From the NCBI GenBank assembly GCA_025345505.1, contig JANVCC010000018.1, forward strand, positions 36,593,191 through 36,657,190: a stretch of DNA of 64,000 nt, read 5' to 3'. This DNA comes from Todiramphus chloris collaris (taxonomy: Eukaryota > Chordata > Aves > Coraciiformes > Alcedinidae). Position numbers and translations under genes: made by a program. Positions 60,901 through 64,000 of this stretch are shown piece by piece; position 1 is the first letter of the stretch; each line of letters opens with the position of its first letter. The notes beneath the pieces are model-generated. The model was not told where the DNA came from, did no database searches, and worked only from the letters and a program-made list of their open reading frames with translations.

Positions 60901-63430
60901 TCAGAGACACAAACTCTATACAGAAATTAACATTTCTTTGTTAAAAGTGTTCATTTTGTTTGATCTAGTAGCCCACGGAAAGCACCACAAATATTTGAAA
61001 ATTGTAGCCATTGCCTTAAAAGGTACATTTCTTTTGTTCTAACTGAAATGCTTTAAGAAAAATAAAATATAGTAACCAAAGTTACTTAAAGGCCACTGAT
61101 GAACACCCAGTTCTTCCATCCTGTATGTTTATGCAACTACAACTTGCAGTTGCTCTCCTTACTGCAATTTCATTGTTGTGAGGGTCCAACATCACCTTAC
61201 CCACTTTATGTGTGAATTCTGCTCTCAGACAGAACTCTGTCATATCTACCTCCCTACAGAAAACCACAAGCCAAATATTGCAGTACATTACTGGTCAAAA
61301 AGCAGTACCAACTGCCTTCTGCCTGCCCCTAAAGCACATCCATCTATACTCATATTCTTTACAAGTTCTCTTAGGAGGTAGGCTAGGTGAAAAGCTACTC
61401 AAGCATTTTATCCCATGACACATGAAACAGTTTAACAGCTCTCACAGAAGGGAACAGAAACCATGTCTGTCTTTTCCAACACAAATCTCCAGTTGGTAAA
61501 ATAAACTCGGAAGTTTTTGTTCTGTCTGGCCAAATAATGTTTAGACTGTAGCTATGTCCTTGTATCAAACATACCAGGTGGGGTGAAGACACTGACAACA
61601 GCTCATTTCCTGCAGGCAGGAGACTGCAGGGGATACATACATCAATAACCCTTCAGATCAAGAACACCAAACCAGTCTTCCACATGCTGCCCAAGTGCTT
61701 CAACTCTGGGCTGTTATTGTCCTCTATGCAGGCCCAACCAAGGCTCTTTAAGAAAGGCCTTACTTGTCTATCTCATGGCAATGAAGAATCTGCTCCCTTC
61801 GGTACTGAAGACATGCCCAGGGTGAGGAAAGAAGAATCTGAATACCTTTTCCTTCCCTATGGGACAGCCCTTAGCATCCTGTTAAGAAGCAGAATAGATT
61901 TTTTCCTTGATTTCAGTGACAAAGTCCTGTTGCACATTTTACTGGGAGGTTAAGCGCGTAAGACTCTGCATCTTGGGAATGACTTTCACATACCTCTGTC
62001 TAACTCTGTCCTCGATACACAGCTCTGACTGGCTTGCCTTGCATGCAACAATGTTAAGAGACATTGACCAAAGGTCAAGCTCCACATATATACAAAGTTA
62101 ATGCCTAAATAAATATATTTTGCTACTATGTTGGAGAGGAGGAAAGAGAAAGCTGGAAGTGTTGAACAGAAGTGAAAAAGTGCTAATAGCCCAATTGTCT
62201 GGTAGCTAAATGCAGTAATTTAAAGTAATTCACCCAGATGGCACTCTATTCTAGTTATCAAGACAGCAAACAGGAGTCCCTGTGCAGTTGGGTCACAAGT
62301 TTTTTGCAGACCTCTGTATTAGCCATAAACTCACCAGACCCCCCACCACTCTATTTTTTCAATGAGAATGTGTTAGCAGAATCAAAGATAAACTGTCATT
62401 GCCTTCCTATGGAAGATTTACATGAAAGGAGATGGAAATATACTTCAGTAAACAGAAAATTACAACTTTTATAGAACAAAATTTTAGAGAAAAACATCTA
62501 CCTGAGTTGTTTTATTTAAATCATTGGAAACTCAGCAAACTTTCTGACAGATTTACATTAATCTTGAATGTTTCATGGCATGTATGTAAACTGTCTATGA
62601 CTGTTTTAAGTATGTTGCCAGTTCAAATCAGGATCAGAGATATTTTTTTTAAAAAAACACCTCGGATAATAATCAGAAAATCAAATACTGCTTTGCAGAC
62701 TGAGTTTTGCAACTCAGCCGCTCCCAATTCCCAGACACACACCCCAGGTTACAGAGGACACTACCATTGCTAATGAAGGCAAGAAATCTGAACTCTGAGA
62801 AAACTATAAACTTAGAAAGAAAATCAACTTGGATGGATTTAAAAGTCTCTTTTCACTGTGATTTTTGGCTGTTTGAACAGTCCTGATTTGTGTTGGGCTT
62901 GCGAGGGGTATTTGTTACTTTTCACAAAAACTTCTTGAAGTAGCAATTTTCTTGAACTCCAAAGATTTCACTACCTGTATCCTCACATGCAGTATTCTGT
63001 GAGGCTAATGATATACAGTATTCTTTTTTCAAGCCCTGTCACTTGAAATTAATTAAAATAAGAACTTAAGTTTCACTTATGTCAAGGGTTATTGCTGGGC
63101 TGGACACTAGATGAATGACAGATGCTCTCTATTAACAACCACGCAGAGAAAAGTTTAAAAACAAAAAGACAAGCACTCAAACCTACAGACAATGACAAGC
63201 ATCTAGTTAAAAAGTAACTTTTTTTTCCTCCTTAATCTGACCAGGACTGTCAGAATTGAGCCATTTTATCTTTTTATATCGTATAAACCACAGTAAATTT
63301 GTTACCCTCAGTATTGTCTGGACTGTCAGAAGTGAGGCTTCCTTCTTCTCTGTTTAAGTAAGAATCGTTCTTGTCCTTATGAAATTTTTCCAGCATTTTG
63401 AATTTAGACAAAGCCTTGCTGCGAGATGCA
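30757..63430 (-). CDS. CEP162: CEP162 (KIAA1009), centrosomal protein of 162 kDa; 5' end outside the window
   Basis: Twenty-five coding exons found by hand on the - strand give about 1,395 codons ending at TGA 30757-30759; human CEP162 is about 1,403 aa in full. Signature stretches match the family: [132 protein letters not shown] and [17 protein letters not shown]. The first 580 or so residues are acidic, Ser-rich and probably disordered. The remaining 815 or so are heptad-rich coiled coil. Known role: CEP162 sits at centriole distal ends, binds axonemal microtubules and helps build the ciliary transition zone with CEP290. All junctions are GT-AG. Phases fit everywhere except between the exons at 50893-51035 and 49843-50047. 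Start codon, first exons and promoter lie right of 64000. Confidence 0.96.
30976..33078 (-). other. CEP162: CEP162 last intron
   Basis: About 2.1 kb with only the CR1 relic at 32757-32840. Otherwise AT-rich intron sequence with nothing recognisable. Confidence 0.6.
32757..32840 (-). mobile_element. Short old CR1 relic
   Basis: GGGACTTCCAGAGGTCATGTGG and TCCAACCCTCTTCAAAAGC read as a reversed CR1 3' end. Under 100 bases are recognisable. It lies in the CEP162 intron between the last two coding exons. Confidence 0.65.
33079..33213 (-). CDS. CEP162: CEP162 internal exon (45 codons)
   Basis: The acceptor AACTGTAG and donor AAAAG/GTACAT frame 135 bases, phase 0 at both ends. It encodes [29 protein letters not shown] and [11 protein letters not shown], closely matching the human coiled coil. 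Confidence 0.95.
33214..36492 (-). other. CEP162: CEP162 intron containing solo LTR copy 1
   Basis: This 3.3-kb intron holds the LTR at 34292-34643. The rest shows no recognisable element or exon. Confidence 0.6.
34292..34643 (-). mobile_element. Solo LTR of an endogenous retrovirus (ERVK-like), copy 1
   Basis: A 352-bp block beginning TGTCGCTG and ending TCCACA on the + strand has TG and CA at its ends. It is flanked by near-identical 6-bp sequences (34286-34291 and 34644-34649). On the - strand a TATA box (TATATAAAA, 34384-34392) precedes the presumed R region, so the LTR points with CEP162. The 6-bp target duplication suggests a class II (ERVK/alpha-beta-like) element. No internal retroviral sequence adjoins it. 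It is a solo LTR fossil left by recombination. Confidence 0.85.
36493..36591 (-). CDS. CEP162: CEP162 internal exon (33 codons)
   Basis: 99 bases, phase 0/0, acceptor CTTGTAG and donor GAG/GTACAT. It encodes [20 protein letters not shown] to REELLQKE, a coiled-coil segment that joins LLQKE to VSKLLEEL of the next exon as in the family. Confidence 0.94.
36824..38602 (+). mobile_element. Longest CR1 LINE copy, with internal deletion
   Basis: Sense CR1 sequence starts in the endonuclease region (TCCTCATTGGGGACTTCAAC, near 36831). It passes through the linker (AACAAGAAGGTCTTCTTTGAG and AAAATGTGGGCCTGCTG, about 37420-37490) and drops most of the reverse transcriptase near 37690-37760. It resumes in the RT C-terminal part and ends in the 3' tail ATTCTGTGATTCTGTGA. 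Multiple frame breaks are present. It is antisense to CEP162, within the intron 36592-38709. Confidence 0.9.
38710..38851 (-). CDS. CEP162: CEP162 internal exon (142 bp)
   Basis: The acceptor CTGTTCAG and donor GAG/GTAAGA flank it. It starts with the last base of an Arg codon and ends in phase 0. It encodes [31 protein letters not shown] and [14 protein letters not shown]. The SLKASHQRE motif is a strong family match. Confidence 0.95.
39696..40366 (-). CDS. CEP162: CEP162 largest exon (671 bp)
   Basis: The acceptor CTCCCTTAG and donor CGAAG/GTAAAT flank it; it starts in phase 0 and leaves two bases over. It encodes [18 protein letters not shown], then about 200 residues of coiled coil. These include [71 protein letters not shown] and [15 protein letters not shown] Ser/Asn-rich break lies between the two coiled parts. 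Confidence 0.96.
41534..41758 (-). CDS. CEP162: CEP162 internal exon (75 codons)
   Basis: The acceptor TTTTTGCTAG and donor ATAAAG/GTAAAA frame 225 bases, phase 0/0. It encodes [20 protein letters not shown], an Ala-rich stretch (YAAAAADK), [20 protein letters not shown] and [13 protein letters not shown]. This is one of the best-conserved parts of the protein. Confidence 0.97.
42852..42956 (-). CDS. CEP162: CEP162 internal exon (35 codons)
   Basis: 105 bases, phase 0/0, acceptor CTGCATAG and donor CAA/GTATGG. It encodes [31 protein letters not shown]. The [12 protein letters not shown] end joins to IREMEGIL as in other CEP162 proteins. Confidence 0.95.
44500..44663 (-). CDS. CEP162: CEP162 internal exon (164 bp)
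   Basis: The acceptor CTTGTAG and donor GAG/GTAAAA flank it. It starts with two bases that complete an Asp codon and ends in phase 0. It encodes [40 protein letters not shown] and EEIEKLKLE. The QWYAENQ motif is diagnostic. Confidence 0.96.
45568..45694 (-). CDS. CEP162: CEP162 internal exon (127 bp)
   Basis: The acceptor CTAAAACTCAG and donor TCAG/GTAAAG flank it; it starts in phase 0 and leaves one base. It encodes [40 protein letters not shown] and TS. Confidence 0.94.
47144..47252 (-). CDS. CEP162: CEP162 internal exon (109 bp)
   Basis: The acceptor CCATTTAG and donor CAG/GTAGGT flank it. It starts with one base completing an Arg codon and ends in phase 0. It encodes [20 protein letters not shown] and [16 protein letters not shown]. 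NQSFTELxAELR is conserved. Confidence 0.94.
48022..48134 (-). CDS. CEP162: CEP162 internal exon (113 bp)
   Basis: The acceptor TTTTCCTTAG-type site and donor AAG/GTAGGT flank it; it starts in phase 0 and leaves two bases. It encodes [43 protein letters not shown] and [13 protein letters not shown] match the human protein closely. Confidence 0.95.
49055..49192 (-). CDS. CEP162: CEP162 internal exon (46 codons)
   Basis: The acceptor TTTCTGAAAG and donor CAG/GTAATA frame 138 bases, phase 0/0. It encodes [40 protein letters not shown] and IQGYQQ, joining to ENERLY. An AG nine bases into the exon is a weaker alternative acceptor. Confidence 0.92.
49843..50047 (-). CDS. CEP162: CEP162 internal exon (205 bp)
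   Basis: The acceptor TTCTCCTATCAG and donor AAG/GTACTT flank it; it ends in phase 0. The only open frame needs two bases from the preceding exon. It encodes [39 protein letters not shown] and [16 protein letters not shown]. This is the start of the continuous coiled coil. The previous exon located ends in phase 0, so the join does not fit. Confidence 0.92.
50178..50208 (+). repeat. (AACC)n simple repeat
   Basis: Repeated CAAC/AACC tetramers lie in the intron 50048-50892. On the transcribed strand this reads as GGTT-rich pyrimidine/G sequence. It ends in a CTTTTTTTCAAG-like tract resembling a 3' splice site. Confidence 0.8.
50893..51035 (-). CDS. CEP162: CEP162 internal exon (143 bp)
   Basis: The acceptor CTAAATGAAG and donor CAT/GTAAGT flank it. 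It starts with two bases completing a Glu codon. It encodes [20 protein letters not shown] and [14 protein letters not shown] and ends in phase 0. The other two frames contain stops. No in-phase partner exon follows directly. Confidence 0.88.
52742..53009 (-). CDS. CEP162: CEP162 internal exon (268 bp)
   Basis: The acceptor GTATCACAG and donor AAAG/GTAATT flank it; it starts in phase 0 and leaves one base. It encodes a basic, Ser/Pro-rich linker: [47 protein letters not shown] and [17 protein letters not shown] is conserved. An in-frame acceptor nine bases downstream could be used instead. Confidence 0.92.
54158..54422 (-). CDS. CEP162: CEP162 internal exon (265 bp)
   Basis: The acceptor TTTCTCTTGTAG and donor CAA/GTAAGT flank it; it starts with one base of a split codon and ends in phase 0. 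It encodes [40 protein letters not shown] and a Gln/Ser-rich end GSKTKQ. This part of the protein evolves fast. Confidence 0.88.
55262..55343 (-). CDS. CEP162: CEP162 internal exon (82 bp)
   Basis: The acceptor CACTAATTAG and donor GAAAG/GTATTT flank it, with two bases at each end in split codons. It encodes [36 protein letters not shown] is a clear family motif. Confidence 0.94.
55516..55707 (-). CDS. CEP162: CEP162 internal exon (192 bp)
   Basis: The acceptor TTTTTCACAG and donor TCAG/GTAAAT flank it. It encodes [37 protein letters not shown] and [11 protein letters not shown]. The SYGQ and DIEALHQAY blocks match the human protein. Confidence 0.94.
56054..56418 (-). mobile_element. Solo LTR of an endogenous retrovirus (ERVK-like), copy 2
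   Basis: This 365-bp copy is closely alike to the LTR at 34292-34643 along its whole length. It has the same TG...CA ends and a - strand TATA box at 56159-56167. A perfect 6-bp target duplication GGTAAG flanks it (56048-56053 and 56419-56424). The exact duplication fixes both ends and points to a moderate age. It sits in the CEP162 intron between the exons at 55516-55707 and 56779-56898, in the gene's sense orientation, with no internal region. Confidence 0.92.
56779..56898 (-). CDS. CEP162: CEP162 internal exon (120 bp)
   Basis: The acceptor GGTTTTAG and donor GCTG/GTAAGG flank it. It starts with two bases completing a Val codon. It encodes [39 protein letters not shown]. It joins the tiny upstream exon to form AKVLLDS. 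Confidence 0.9.
57291..57321 (-). CDS. CEP162: CEP162 micro-exon (31 bp)
   Basis: Only 31 bases, acceptor TTTTGTTAG and donor AAAG/GTAAAA, encoding [10 protein letters not shown] plus one base. Both junctions are in phase with the neighbours. As I recall it, the human protein has EEEKTGMLAN at this place, which supports the exon despite its size. Confidence 0.88.
58299..58411 (-). CDS. CEP162: CEP162 internal exon (113 bp)
   Basis: The acceptor TTACTCTTCAG and donor CAG/GTATAA flank it; it starts with two bases completing a Gly codon and ends in phase 0. It encodes [20 protein letters not shown] and [12 protein letters not shown]. It is very acidic, as expected for the N-terminal half. Confidence 0.92.
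58979..59034 (-). CDS. CEP162: CEP162 small exon (56 bp)
   Basis: The acceptor TTTGTTTCTCAG and donor TGTG/GTAATA flank it. It encodes [18 protein letters not shown] between split codons. Both junctions are in phase. The Glu/Lys-rich stretch has little motif content, so support comes from splice sites and phase. Confidence 0.85.
59385..59412 (+). repeat. (TAA)n-rich microsatellite
   Basis: AATAATAATAATAA followed by an A run lies in the CEP162 intron 59035-60016. Confidence 0.75.
60017..60203 (-). CDS. CEP162: CEP162 internal exon (187 bp)
   Basis: The acceptor TTTTGAAATTTAG and donor CACG/GTAATT flank it. It encodes [40 protein letters not shown] and [14 protein letters not shown]. This is the most conserved part of the N-terminal half and identifies the gene on its own. 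Confidence 0.96.
60468..60620 (-). CDS. CEP162: CEP162 internal exon (153 bp)
   Basis: The acceptor TTTTTTTCCTAG and donor AATG/GTGAGA flank it; it starts with two bases of a Gly codon. It encodes [40 protein letters not shown] and [13 protein letters not shown] and SLETN match the human protein. Confidence 0.93.
60621..63305 (-). other. CEP162: Large CEP162 intron near the N-terminal exons
   Basis: About 2.7 kb with no recognisable repeat. I looked for an exon encoding the Trp-Trp motif known near the human N-terminus and found no open candidate, so that exon probably lies right of the window. Confidence 0.5.
63306..63430 (-). CDS. CEP162: CEP162 exon nearest the N-terminus in this window
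   Basis: The donor GAGG/GTAACA leaves one base that completes the Gly codon of the next exon, so the 3' side fits well. The best acceptor (CCTTCCTACAG, after a pyrimidine tract) gives 125 bases encoding [31 protein letters not shown] and SDSPDNTE. A weaker acceptor gives a start at 63452 and 147 bases, adding PPKPSYS. I cannot match this segment to the human N-terminus. Confidence 0.75.
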
Positions 63431-64000
63431 CTGTAGGAAGGTTTAGGGGGAGCTACTTTTAAGTGTACATGAACATTTATAAGTATTTATATATAACGGA
63501 CAGGGAATAGAGAGAAAAATAGGGCATGAGAATTCAAATTGACACTTCTGAAAAAGTAATGCAGTTCAGTTTCTTGTAGAGTCAATTATCTATCATTTTC
63601 TAGGTATAATGAAACTTACAAGTTGATACTTATAAATTCTGAGAAAAAACTGTTTTCTCCTCTTTTTATTTTTAAAAGGACAAATTCCTTGTTACACATA
63701 TACATTGCATTCAGATAAACTCTTCTAGGAGCTCAATATATTATCTGAAAACAAAGAAAACTTGTAAAACTACTTCAACATTAAAACAAGTTTTATACTA
63801 CATGCATCGAAAGAAAGCATCTAGATCAGTTCAAAGAAAACCAGAAAAACATAGCTACATAAATGTGAAGTTCTACTGGCTTTATCACTGTCAGGTACAA
63901 GAAGTGCATGCTGTTTACTCAGAGCCTGGGTCCTTGTGAGGACTCGCTTGGCAGCAAATAAAACCAAATGCCTCCTATTCACATCAGTAGAGTTAAGTTT
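63431..64000 (-). other. CEP162: CEP162 intron running off the right edge
   Basis: AT-rich sequence with no recognisable exon or element. The missing 5' exons and promoter must lie further right. Confidence 0.5.

Overview
The window is a piece of a bird nuclear genome, probably Neoavian. The evidence is interrupted vertebrate genes with GT-AG introns, a CpG-island promoter, many CR1 (chicken repeat 1) LINE fragments in both orientations, and two solo LTRs of an avian-type endogenous retrovirus. A run of 10 N marks a draft-assembly gap. No bacterial, phage, CRISPR or tRNA/rRNA features were seen.

Layout. Positions 1-1000 are a CpG island with CCAAT and GC boxes and a likely non-coding first exon. 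From there MRAP2 (melanocortin receptor accessory protein 2) runs on the + strand, with coding exons at 9624-9750, 16279-16378 and 22533-22926 (206 aa, complete). The stretch 22927-30540 holds the MRAP2 3' UTR and the intergenic spacer, with two CR1 copies. From 30540 to the right edge the - strand carries CEP162 (KIAA1009). I placed 25 coding exons by hand, from the stop codon at 30757 to an N-terminal-side exon at 63306-63430. The start codon and first exons lie beyond position 64000. The two genes converge tail to tail. The order MRAP2-CEP162 matches the conserved vertebrate block CYB5R4-MRAP2-CEP162-TBX18.

The genes are not functionally coupled by anything visible here. MRAP2 is a small single-pass membrane partner of melanocortin and related GPCRs that influences energy balance. 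CEP162 is a centriole and axoneme-associated coiled-coil protein needed for ciliary transition-zone assembly.

Repeats: nine CR1 pieces, two same-family solo LTRs inside CEP162 introns in the CEP162 sense orientation, a 17-bp minisatellite interrupted by the assembly gap in MRAP2 intron 3, and scattered simple repeats.

I found no undescribed multi-gene system. The points most worth checking are a reading-phase mismatch in CEP162 that implies an unlocated small exon, an N-terminal CEP162 exon that I cannot match to the mammalian protein, and the unresolved MRAP2 first exon and 3' end.
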